Source: Hirundichthys speculiger (Eukaryota; Chordata; Actinopteri; Beloniformes; Exocoetidae). Taken from it: DNA of 64,000 nucleotides. The notes below the pieces were generated by a model that saw only the letters and a list, made by a program, of their open reading frames with translations, searched no databases and was not told the origin of the DNA. Location of the stretch: the NCBI GenBank assembly GCA_018398805.1, contig JAGFBZ010000740.1, positions 124,001 to 188,000 on the forward strand, given 5' to 3'. A program made the position numbers and the translations under genes. Position 1 is the first letter of the stretch; every line of letters starts with the position of its first letter. Positions 1 through 12,000 of the stretch are shown here, piece by piece.

Positions 1-500
1 GACGTCAGGAACACATCACCCCAGTTTTATTTGCTCTTCACTGGCTCCCTGATTCTTTTAGAATTGATTTTAAAATGTTAATCTTTGTTTTTAAAGCCCT
101 CAATGGGCTTGCCCCTCCTTATTAATGTGAACAAGTGCATGTTCAGAACCCCACTAGAGCCTTACGGTCCTCAAACCAGCTCCTGCTGGAAGTCCCCAGA
201 ACCAGGACTAAACTCTGGGGTGATCGGACCTTCTCAGTTGCTGGGTCCAGACTCTGGAATAAGCTGCCCTCATCACTGACTTTGGGCTTCTTAAATCCAG
301 CCTTAAAACCTATTTATTCAGATGGTTTTTAATACACAGTAATGATGTAAGATATTTTTCCATTTGAATTGTATTGTTAGTATATCGAATTTAAATTGTT
401 TTGTTTTAATGTGGATTTTAATGGAAAGCACTTTGGTTACCTTGTGTGTTGTAAAGGGCTCTACAAATAAAAGTTGATTGATTGAAAGTTGATTGATTAA
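1..500 (+). mobile_element. LINE 3' end (Rex1/L2-like), coding relic plus tail
   Basis: Broken frames read pieces such as TLRSSNQLLLEVPRTR and VAGSRLWNKLPSS, the C-terminal signature of many fish LINE reverse transcriptase polyproteins. A typical LINE 3' end follows (GCACTTTGGTTACC and CTACAAATAAAAG) with a GATT-repeat tail at about 473-500. It is a 5'-truncated, decayed copy. The exact family is uncertain. Confidence 0.75.
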
Positions 501-2970
501 AGTGCACCACTTTCGACAACACGTGAACATCCTCACTACTTCGTGTGCTGGTGGGGGGGGGTGGGGGGATGAAAATACAGGAAGAAGAGCCCGTGTTGTA
601 GAACATACTGTTGTACTGCTTTTCCTTTGTAATACAGCAAACCCACATAGATTAGGTATCATTTTAGTGATTTTTTTTTTTTTTTTTTACAAATCTTTCT
701 AGTATTCATCTTTTTTTTTAACACTCCACATACATGGCTATGAACTCTCCAGACTCATCACTGAGGAAGTACTAATTAGCAGTGAACCCCACTTTCCAAA
801 TCAAAATGTGGAACATGAAAATCAACAGACGAATGGAGTTGGTTGCTTTTTATGCTGAGGGTGCAATAACAGAACAGTATACAGTATTACTTAGAGTTAT
901 GATACAGAAATGTAAACCATGTCAGTAGAGTTGTCATTTATTTGATTAATATCAGTTAGAGCAGAGACCACCACTGTATGAGGGGTGTTGGTCTGAATGC
1001 AGCATATCACTAGAAAAACACAACAAAATGCACCTCTAGTGGGACAAACTGGTATTACACGACGTGTTGGAGGATCCCCACTCCTCTGTCAACACAGATC
1101 TGTGTCCCCCCATGTGGTCAGAGATGGTGTTACCTATAAAGAGGGGCTTTAAGTGATCAGAGACCATTTATCAGGCTTTAATAAATCTGATGGTAATTTA
1201 AATGAATGGAAAGCTGTGTTTCCTTTTCTTTTTTTTTTATGGCAGTGTATGAGTCCTTTCTCCCATTCATCTCCCCTCTGCATTGTAATCTCATTATCAC
1301 AAGTTATGTAATAAACTAATGAGCTCATACAGCCTCCTCATGGGACTGACAGGAAAAAAAGGTTAGTGACGTCTACTAAGGCAACCAACGAGAGAAAGAG
1401 CACAGAATAAAGTTTAAAAAAACTAAGAAGTTGGGACTGAGAAAATGTAGTGAAATTTCTGTAAATACTTACAAACTCAGGCCTTAATATTAATACAACT
1501 GATTAAAGCTGGCGATGAATTAGAGACAGTAAAGAACCTGTTTCAATCTCAGTGATGGTGAAACAATAATAAGGGTGTGGGACTAAAGAAATATCAAAAA
1601 TAAAGAACAAGTTCCTTAACTTGTCTGAAAGACGAGCATGAAGGCCTTGTTTACTCGGCCACGCTGGCTCCAGCGCTGCCAGGTCCTGGCGCTGCAGTTT
1701 GAGGGGGAAAAGAGGGGGAGGGGAAACGTGAAAGGACAAGCAAAGACGCTCGTGCACGTGCCACCTTTGTGCATGTTTGTGCATGTCAGCTTTAAGCCCA
1801 TGTGACCACACTGACCTCAATCTTTATGTAGAGAGAAGATTAGTAAATCAGCATGACGCTGGCTCGTCCACACAGCAGGATTAGCAAGTCTGCACATGAT
1901 TGGACGGCTGCCCGGCCACTAACGAGGCTCCAGACTGCAGCTGTTGACCACCGGAACCTGCTGCTGGTTCTGCTGCTGCTGGTTCTGCTGCTGCTGGTTC
2001 TGCTGTTCAGACAGATGTGGATGATGAGACATCTCATCCTGTCCATCTTCTTTCCTCAAAACTCTTTCCTCAGAGAACCTCCACTGCCACCTGCCGCTCT
2101 TTTTCTATCTCCTCTCTTGATGAGGATCTAGTTTAAAAGGTACTTAAATGCTTCTAGTTGCAGACTTAGATCTTGGCCCAGTGTCAGTCTGTTATCTTAA
2201 ACTGAGATCTTGGCCCACTGTCAGTCTGTTATCTTAACTGAAGGCAAACGGCAGGAAGCAGACGTGAACTGGAAATGTTGAGGTGCAGATCTTCCTGGTT
2301 TTCATCATCTCCAGTCAGATGTGTCGACGTCTGAACAGTAAAAACCCACATTCAGGTGTGATTTTTCCAGATCTGATGTCTGAGTCCAGTTCGGACCACA
2401 GAGACGGTTTAGAGATGTGGTCAGGTCCTGCAGATGTGTCTCAGTCTGGACGGTCTGGTTCCTGTTTCTCAGAAGGAGACTCTGACCACCAGGACAGAAA
2501 CCACCTGCTCAGAGTGAAGCTCTGCTTTTCTTTCTTTTTAACTCACTGCTAAAGTTTCACACCAGCAGCAACAATTGTCTGAAGAAAAAAAAAAAAGCCA
2601 TGCACAGCATAGCAACCATACCATAGCAACGATTACAGCGGCACACAGGGAACAAAAATCCCACCATCAAATATCTCGAGCAGCATCTGGACAAGTGTCC
2701 AGATGAGAGGAGCATTGTTTCCTGAGTCTGTAATCTGACGGTGATGTTGAGGAGTGCCGGCTCAGATCTCTACCCTCCGTGGGCTGAGATCACATGACCC
2801 TGTAGGCGAGCGTGTGATTCAGGTCCACCCTTTTGGACGGGGACGTCGTCATGTGGAAGTGATTGAAATGTTCTAGCCGCCAGATCCCGTCACCGTAGGG
2901 ACCGAAGGTTCAGCTTTTTCTTCTCTTTGCCACGAGAGCCTTCGAGGAGCAAATGCACGCTCACGTGCGC
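501..2970. other. Non-coding stretch upstream of or within an fhip1a intron
   Basis: No exon matching the missing fhip1a N-terminus was found. Visible are G-runs at 551-567, T-runs near 670, an 18-bp CTG-rich unit repeated about three times (1957-2005), and a 36-37-bp tandem duplication starting AGATCTTGGCCCA (2168-2240). The short reading frames here lack splice or family support. Confidence 0.5.
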
Positions 2971-3008
2971 GCATGTGTGTGCATGTGTGTGCATGTGTGT
3001 GTTGACAG
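2971..3008 (+). promoter_or_regulatory. TG-rich splice acceptor with TGCATG motifs
   Basis: Three copies of a 10-bp GCATGTGTGT unit end at base 3000, directly before the acceptor AG (3007-3008) of the first visible fhip1a exon. The usual C/T tract is replaced by alternating T and G. TGCATG, the RBFOX family target, occurs at 2980-2985 and 2990-2995, and TGTGTG is a CELF-type target. Motifs are seen; regulation is inferred. Confidence 0.4.
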
Positions 3009-6000
3009 GTGCTGGCCACAGGTCTGTCCGGGCTGTACTCGTCTCTGCCAGCCAAGCTGCAGGTTTACAGTGAAGACTGGCATTGTCTGGACCAGGCGGA
3101 CTGGCAGCAGGTAACCACCACACCAGTGCTCCCACTGCAGTAGGACGGCCACCACTGGTTACCACAGTTACTTTAATGAATCAGAGTTGAGATGCATCAG
3201 GATGGACTGTTCAGCAAAAATGCATGAATGGATGCACAACGATGACATTTAACTGGAGTTTGGTTCAACAGGTTCCAGCTCTCGTCCACTTTCTGCACTC
3301 ACTGGACTTCTGCAGTGCTGTTACCAAGGTGACATACAACAACACATTTAATAGGTAATGGAAAAGCCTTTTTGAGAATAGCTCTGTTTTCACTCCTGCT
3401 ACTTATGTCTGTGATTCAGGTTGCTCACCCCTCCATCCGCTCCCAGTTGCTGGGTTACATCTACAATGGCTTCCTCGTGCCTGTGCTCGCTCCTGCTCTG
3501 CACAAGGTACCACACGCTCCACGACTACCTGCTGCCACGTCACACCTGAGAGGACTCACAGTTGAAGTGGACCTGGGTTTCATGATCAAACTTAGTTCTT
3601 AGGGATACCATAGACCAGGTGTCTTCAACCCTGGTCCTGGAGAGTCCTGATCCAACATGTTTTAGACCAGGGGTCTCTAGTCCTGGTCCTGGAGAGTCCT
3701 GATCCAACATGTTTTAGACCAGGGGTCTTTAGTCCTGGTCCTGGAGAGTCCTGATCCAACATGTTTTAGACCAGGGTCTTTAGTCCTGGTCCTGGAGAGT
3801 CCTGATCCAACATGTTTTAGACCAGGGGTCTTTAGTCCTGGTCCTGGAGAGCCCTGATCCAACATGTTTTAGACCAGGGGTCTTCAACCCTGGTCCTGGA
3901 GAGTCCTGATCCAACTTGTTTTAGACCAGGGGTCTTTAGTCCTGGTCCTGGAGAGTCCTGATCCAACATGTTTTAGACCAGGGGTCTTTAGTCCTGGTCC
4001 TGGAGAGTCCTGATCCAACATGTTTTAGACCAGGGGTCTTCAGTCCCTGGTCCTGGAGAGTCCTGATCCAACATGTTTTAGACCAGGGGTCTTTAGTCCT
4101 GGTCCTGGAGAGCCCTGATCCAACATGTTTTAGACCAGGGGTCTTTAGTCCTGGTCCTGGAGAGTCCTGATCCAACATGTTTTAGACCAGGGGTCTTTAA
4201 CCCTGGTCCTGGAGAGTCCTGATCCAACATGGTTTAGACCAGGGGTCTTTAGTCCTGGTCCTGGAGAGTCCTGATCCAACTTGTTTTAGACCAGGGGTCT
4301 TTAGTCCTGGTCCTGGAGAGTCCTGATCCAACATTGTTTTAGACCAGGGGTCTTTAGTCCTGGTCCTGGAGAGTCCTGATCCAACATGTTTTAGACCAGG
4401 GGTCTTTAGTCCTGGAGAGCCCTGATCCAACATGTTTTAGACCAGGAGTCTTTAGTCCTGGTCCTGGAGAGTCAGAAGAGAAAGTTGGAAGTGACGCAGA
4501 GAGAAGTGTGGTTTAGATCTCCAGAGATCATCTTGAATGGGTTAGAGCAGTGGCCCCCAACATCTTTACACCACATACAGCAAAATAAAATGATATGACC
4601 GCCATGTGGTATTCAGTAAATATAATAAGAAACGTAAATCCGCTGTGTATTCATGTGCAACTTTACTAGCAGCGTCCTCGTAACAACAGAACATCGGTAA
4701 CATCCTCTCCGTGTAAAGACACTTTCTGAAGACATATGTTTTTTACTAATTTTTCCAGCTTGGGGGTTTAAACGCATCATATTTTAAATTCACAGTAAAT
4801 AACAGCTTATAGACGGCTGAATAGACCGATCAGCTTCCTCTGTACGCATCATCAGTGGTGTGCTTCTATGTAGCTGACAGTGGAGGAGGTCATGACCACC
4901 ACGGCGTACCTGGATCTGTTCCTGCGCTCCGTCTCTGAGCCCGCCCTCCTTCAGACCTTCCTGTCCTTCATCCTGCTGCACACACATGACAACGTCCACA
5001 TCCTGGACACGCTGGTCAGCAGGGTCAACACGCCTTTCCAGGTACGCCACGCCCTTTCTAACACCCTCTGGTGCTGCTTCTCGCTCTCCGGTTCACGTCC
5101 TTTCGTCCCGTCCTCCAGCTGGGTACGGTGTCACTGGCTCTCTTCCGGACTCTGATCGGTCTCTTCTGCGAAGATGTGATGCTGCAGCTGGTGTTCAGGT
5201 CAGTCTGACAGTTTCACTTTAGTGACCTGTTAGCTGGAATTTAAACCAAATACTGATAAATCTTCGTTTCACTGACTTCAGCTGACAGACTCACCATCGA
5301 ACCTTTCAAGGCTGAACAGCTCCAGCTAATTATCGTCTTACTTCTTTCCCAGTAGCACTGTTGGAGGTTTTCAGCTTTGCTTTTACCATGAGTTGCAGTG
5401 TGTTATTTCCCACCTCTGCCACAGCGGGGGAGTAATGAGCACAAATGTCTCTGCAGGTATCTGATTCCCTGCAGCCACCTGAGCAGGAGGCAGCACTGCT
5501 CCCTAAACCAGAGGGACTGCTACTCCTCCAGCGCCGCCTCCTTCCTGCTCCTCATGCCCTCCTGGTGCCCAGTGCACTTCAACAATACAAACGCACACTC
5601 GGAGCACGTCCACTGGCCCAAAGGAGCAGGTCAGTACCCAGCAGTCACAGAACATGAGTGAAAACTTCTGAGGAACCTATGTGCTGACTTGAGTTTGTTG
5701 TGTCTGTCAGATCTGTCGGTATCTGACAGTGTTGGTTACTGCCGTGGTTCAGACTTTCTGATGGACGTCAACTACCTCCACTACCTGTGGGACGCCCGCC
5801 AGGCTATCTCTATCTCACACAGGTTAGTGTGCAACTCTTTCTGTCTTTCTTTGCAAAGAACCCATCGGGAGTAATCCTCAGTGTGGTTCTCATGATTGGA
5901 TCTGTATTGAGATGCTGGGTTGTCATGGTTTTGGCAATATTGTTGTTGTTAAGGAGAGTAAATTCATAACAGAAACATGTCATGATGCAGTCGGTCCTAC

Positions 6001-9000
6001 ATTTTAAACTTCTTCAGTGCTTCCAACCACTAATATGAATGCTATAAAGAAAGTTGAAAATAGTCCAAAAGTGCCATCTGGTGGACAGCTGGTGGTATTG
6101 CAGTTCACAGCACAATATGCACTGTTGCGGTAAATCAGGGGTCTCTAATCTCAGTCCTGGAGGACCAGTGTCCTGCAGGTTTTAGATGTTTCCCTCCTTC
6201 ACACCCTGATACCAGTGACTGAGTCATTAACAGACATGTGCTGACCTTGATGACAAGATGACGACCATTATTTAGGATCAGGTGTGTTAAAGCAGGTAAA
6301 CATGTAGAACCTGCAGGACACCGGCCCTCAAGGACTGAGATTGAAGACCCCTGCTGTAAATAATAAAAGATGAATAAAGCAATAAAAATGAATTATAAGA
6401 AATTAATAAGAGCTAATGAAATAAATTGCTGAATAGTCACTACCTTTATTTTTAATAAAGCTTACAAGAAAGAATCTGATGACATCTTGGAGATCCCTCG
6501 GGCCTGGAGGCCCAGGGGGTCTGCACGACGTGTAGATCCTACCCTGGTCTTTCTGGGCTGAGGTGGTGTTTTATGAGAGAGTTTATCAGGTTCGGAGTGG
6601 TTGGCTACACAAAATGAAACTCACACACTCGCTTTTGCTAGAACAATGTGTCAATTTATTCCCCACAAATAGCAAGCATTACACATCACTGACTTTTCAT
6701 CAGGGTTAAGCCTTAAGTTGTCATTTCTCACCATACCTTGACACAGAGACTGGAGAGCCGTCAGTCTAGCAGAGTGGCTTTAACCCGGCTGGGCGTCCGT
6801 ACGAAATCCACAGCTGACTCTGCCAGAACTTTGGGACTCCCCGTCTTTATAGTCTTTTAACAAACATTCTGGCTGCGAAGGAGGGAGGGCCGGTCCCTTC
6901 TCGCAGGCTCACACACTTAGTCTTGGCATCCTGCCATGGGAACGAGTTCCTCTAACAGAATGCATCTCTCCCTAGTTGCATAGTTGATAAAATAGTTGAA
7001 TCAGCAGTAATACATGAGCATAGGACAGTTCAGGACACAGACCTCAGTATTTTTCCCTTCAGGTTGTCTCTGTGACGGCGCCCCTCTCTGTGTGGATGGC
7101 CCCCCATAGGTGGTCTTTCCTCACCTGGATCCTCAGTGTCCTGATATGTTACTTAACTTTTTACTTTGTGTGTGAGCGTGAGAGGGACGAGTTTTTATTT
7201 GTTGTGTTCCTGTTTTATGTTTCATTTTATTCTGTAAAGCACTTTGTGTTGCATTTTATATGTATGAAAAGTGCTATATAAATAAAGTTTAAATTTGATT
7301 TGATTTGATTTGAACATTTGATGAGAGATTTCAGGGATACTGGATTACCCTCTAATCCAGGGGTCTCCAATCTCAGTCCTGCAGGTTTTCCATGTTTCCC
7401 TGCTTCAACACACCTGATCCTAATTAATGATCGTCATCATCTTGTCATCAAGGTCAGCACATGTCTGTTAATGACACAGTCCACTGGTATCAGGGTGTGA
7501 AGAAGGAGGGAAACTTCTAAAACCAGCAGAACACCGGCCCTCCAGGACCGAGATTGGAGACCCCTGATCTAATTGAAACGTTGCTGGGATGATCCCCAGC
7601 TCCATGCCAAAGTGTCCCTGGGAATGAGACTAAACACCACATTTCAGGAAGTTATGTCAGGAAGGGCATCCAATGTAAAGCCTCTGCCAAAGCAGTGCTC
7701 AGAGTATAACGATCCGTTATATGGCACGTGGTTTTTTTTTTCCCTAAAACGTTGGTTTGAGCATCAGAAAATAATCCCTGAATGCTGATGATTCTCGTTT
7801 TGTCTGCAGGGCCTGTTGGCACTGGTCGGCTCCGTATGACGGCATCGACCCACCACCTCAGGAATACCGATCTGACACACCAGGAGACGACATAGAAGAT
7901 GAGGAGGAGTTCAACCGGCGGGTCAAGAGCGACTCCATCTGCTCGTTGGTCACCACCCCTCCTCCCCTAGCCCTCTCGCCCACCCCGTCCTCCTCAGATA
8001 CCATCTCCACGGGCAACCAGGCAGGAAGAGCCAGCTCTGCACTGGAACTGGAGTGGGATGACATTTTTGCAGAGGAAGACCTCTCTTTATCAGCGGGGAT
8101 AAACACGACATTACCAAACGGCGGTGTTATTATGGAAGCCGGCGGATGCAGCCTTTCACCGGCACCGCCGCCGCTGCCTCCTCGACACATCCAGGAGATG
8201 CGACTCAACGCGACGAAGCTGGTCCGCGGTTCGTACGTTGAAGAATCCGGAGTTTCAAGATGACGTTCTGGTCTACGATCTTGTGGCCCAAAAAGACACA
8301 AAGGGAGCCATTTTGGAGCGGATCAAGGTAGCGAATCGACGATCGGCGAATCGACGAGCGTCGACGGTAGCGGCGGCGACGACGACAACAACGATATCAA
8401 CATTGTTGACAACAACGGGAAGGACCGTGATTGAAACTGTTAACAGCATCATGTCGACGCGGCGGAGGAGCGAGGATGTAGGGAAAGAGGAAAGAAGGCG
8501 GAGTGAGGATTATGCGAAGGTGGCGAGGAGGAGGAGTGAGGATTGTGGGAAGGAGCTGAGGAGAACAAAGGAGGACGGAGAAGATCCGATAAAGAGGATA
8601 GTCACACGAGAAGAGCCACGTCTCTGTACCAACGGCTTTAACGTTGAGGATCACACCACAGATAAATGTGATGACGTTGATGAAGATGGCGAGCCATTTA
8701 AGCGAAGCCACAACCTGAATAACTTCACAGATTGTATCAATCACACACACACCACACGACAGCAGCACATGCATCACAGCACGCGACCCGTGCCAAGATT
8801 AGAGATAAACTCTTTACCCAATGGACTTCATGAACCCGAACCACATAACCTCAGTGTGTCTTCAATCAATGCCAAGTCTCCAAACCTGCCTGATAGCAAA
8901 GTCACCAGTAGCAACGACTTCCTGTCCCAGTACTACGAGCTCATGCTCTCTTTAGGGGCGGAGCCCGACTGTGACGACTTCACAAACGACATAGACGCCT

Positions 9001-12000
9001 TCAGGAGGCGCGTCCATGAGCTCAGGAAGAAACTGAAAGAGGACGAGAAGGACTTCAGCTACGATTTTGGTTTCAGCTCCTTGTCGGATGATGCAGAGGA
9101 GGAAGGCGAAGCCATGGAAGAGGAGGACAACGAGGAAGAGGAGGGGAGGATCAGCGCCAAGACAGGCGGCAGGAGACGAGGAATCCCATTTACAGGTTTT
9201 TGTCTAATTGAATGTTGGATGTGATGTTGGTTAACCTCAAATAGAACTATTTTATACAACATGCTGCCCAGATACAGGCTGTTATGAAGCATTTAGGGGC
9301 AGAGACGTTGATTTAAAAACATTGCTTCCATCAGCTCACGTACATTTGTCGTCACAGATTAACACACTGGACATCTTTAGGCATCTGTTTTCAGTAAACT
9401 GGAACACCTGGCTTTAAACCAGCTCATGACCTTTCCATGACCCTGACTTGTTTAGGCACCAGGTGTTTTTATGTCTAAATAAAACTAAATCTAGCTCATA
9501 ATATTCCTGCAGCTGGCACATCAGAGAACACCTTGTTCATACAGTAAACAGTAAAACTACGTATCGAATGTTCATTTTAGTTATTTAATGGTGCAAGCAG
9601 GAATTATGTAAACCCTTTCTGTAATCAGAATCAGAATCAGAATCAGAATCAAATTTATTGTCGCCACTGAGCCAGCGTCCCAACACAGCAGAATTTGACT
9701 TCCCAGTTCACCGTCCAAGAGAAACATACAAAAACAACGCAACATATGGACAGGAGTCAACGGTGCTTGGGTCAGCGCTATAAGAGCGCTAATTTACCAT
9801 AAAATACCATTAATATTATTATGATACAGATTGAAAACATTAAAACACCTGGCTCTCTTACATCTAAGTCAAATGTGATCTCAATTAATATAATTGTGAA
9901 CACCTCTATTGCACCGTCTCCTTAAAAATAGAGTTAAATATGTGCTTGGATCTGAAGGAGGGTGACACTAAATACTGACTTTTCCTCGTAGAGTCGTTTA
10001 GTCCTGAACATATTTACATATTTATTTTAAGGACTTAACACCTGTTTTATATTATTATTATTATTGCTGTCTGTTGTTTATTAAAAAAAAAAAAAAAAAG
10101 CCCTTACTACATTGAATTTCCCTTTATGGGATAAATAAAGTATTTTTCATTTCATTTTCATTTTTCATTTCATATTTTGTAGAAGTGGGTATTTTTATTG
10201 TTGATGCAGATGATTAAAAACTCTCCAATATTCGGCTCACTGATTAATTGGTTTTTCTCTAATACCATCACTGTTTTTTAAGTTTGTGTCTCAAGAAAGA
10301 GATTTAGAAATAAATAGAGATGGTGATTTAAACTTTGATAAAACAAGACTAGTGCTGCTGAAGACTTTTAGTCGTTAAATCAACTTAACGTACTGTAACA
10401 CTGAGTTTAAGATGGAAACGCAGTTACAGTGTCTCATGAGTTTAACTTCTCCCAGCGATGGAGGAAAAAGTACCTGCTCGGCGTCCAGGAGGAGTTTTTG
10501 CTCGTCCCTTTTTTCCAGAAATGCTTCAGCTCTGACACATTTCCTGGAGTCTGCTGTGATCGTCTCTGTTGGGGTCACCAGCTCTATGAGGTTTAGATCT
10601 GGGGTCACCGTCCTGCTGCATCACCCCACCTCTGCTGAACTGGACCTGATGGACGGCCACCCTGAAGCTGTCGCGCTGGTTTTATTTTCTCCACGACTGA
10701 GCAAACGGTTCAGGCCCTGAGGCAGAAAACTGAGTCCAGGTCATCATCACAGACAGTAGTGGAAGTTTTCTTTTAATTGGCCATATTTTAACATTGTAGT
10801 GTTGCGGACTGGCAAGATGATCTTCTCTTCTGGGTCAGAACGGTGTCTTGGTCGTCACTGTTGTCTCACAGCTAGAAGGTTCCTGGTCTGAACCTCAGCA
10901 GGTCTTCCTGTGTGGAGTTTCCATGTTCTCCTGGTGCTTGTGTGGGTTTCCTCCAGGTTCTCCAGCTTCCTCCATCAGTCCAAAGACATCCATGTCAGGT
11001 TAATTGGTGGTTCTAGATCACCTGTAGGAGTGATTGTGAGCATGCATAGTTGTTTGTCTACATGGATGGTTTCTTCTGGAGCGCAGCAGCTTCTTCTTCC
11101 ACCGTGGCTGTTCAGTGATTTCCTCGTAGGTTCTTCACATCCCCTCCCAGCTTCATGCAGACCAGCTAATCTTGATCCTACGTCTTCAGAGCTCCTCTCT
11201 TTGTGAGGCATGGTTCACATCAGCAGATGTTTCTTAATGAAGAGCTAGCAGTCAAAGCATCTCTAAACCACACCTCCACAATGATTTTATTAACTACTCC
11301 AGGTGTTTCTTTACAACAAATTATTTTGTATTTCATAAAATAACTAGAAATGTAAATGTTTAAATTTTCAAAGTTAAGGTTCTGTGTGGTTTATCTGGTT
11401 GGAGCTGATGGTTCTTGTCTCTCTCGACCTTCCTGTATATGACCTGAGATGTCAGATGTCCTCTCCTGAAAACATCTCTTTTATCCCTCACTCATCTCAC
11501 TAACCTGCAGTGTCCCAACGTCCACCAGGTCCTTTCATCAGCGTCCTGTTGTCCCGGCTGGAGAACCTTCTGGAAAACTCCATTGCTGTCAACCTGCTGG
11601 TGACGGGCATCCTGGCCCAGCTGGCGTCATACCCGCAGCCTCTGCTGAGGTCCTTCCTGCTGAGCACAGACCCACACAGTCACCCCAGCATACGCACACT
11701 GTACCAGGTAACCCTCTACACACATGTCTTTGTCCCCCCCCGCCCCCCCCATTGCTTCAACCTTAATCAACGTTACGTTGATGCCTGTGCAGGTGCTGGT
11801 GGCGGTGAACGCTCAGATTGAACGCTACGTGGCGGCCAGACCAGACTACCCTGCCCTGGTCACTCAGGCCTGGAGGTTCCTGCTGGCCAAAGATCAAGAC
11901 GGCAAATTTAGAGGTTAACGAACACGATGACCCAAAACAGCCTAGCTGTTCATCTTTCCTTCTGTACGACTCTGTTAGATATGAAGATCCTGAAAAGTTA

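Noticed and set aside
2283..2552. 89-codon frame considered as an upstream fhip1a exon
   Set aside because: It shows no resemblance to the expected N-terminal FHIP sequence and no acceptor or donor with the right phase.
3612..4475. CRISPR-like appearance of evenly spaced repeats
   Set aside because: The 52-bp units are contiguous with no unique spacers, and the DNA is vertebrate. It is a minisatellite.
7946..8301. Minus-strand 147-codon frame and the plus-strand extension from 8124 in the first part of the large exon
   Set aside because: Both are shadows of the fhip1a coding sequence in other frames; only the +1 frame after 8250 is real coding sequence.
10975..11211. Minus-strand 78-codon frame
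   Set aside because: It lies across the V-SINE and its flank; no family resemblance.
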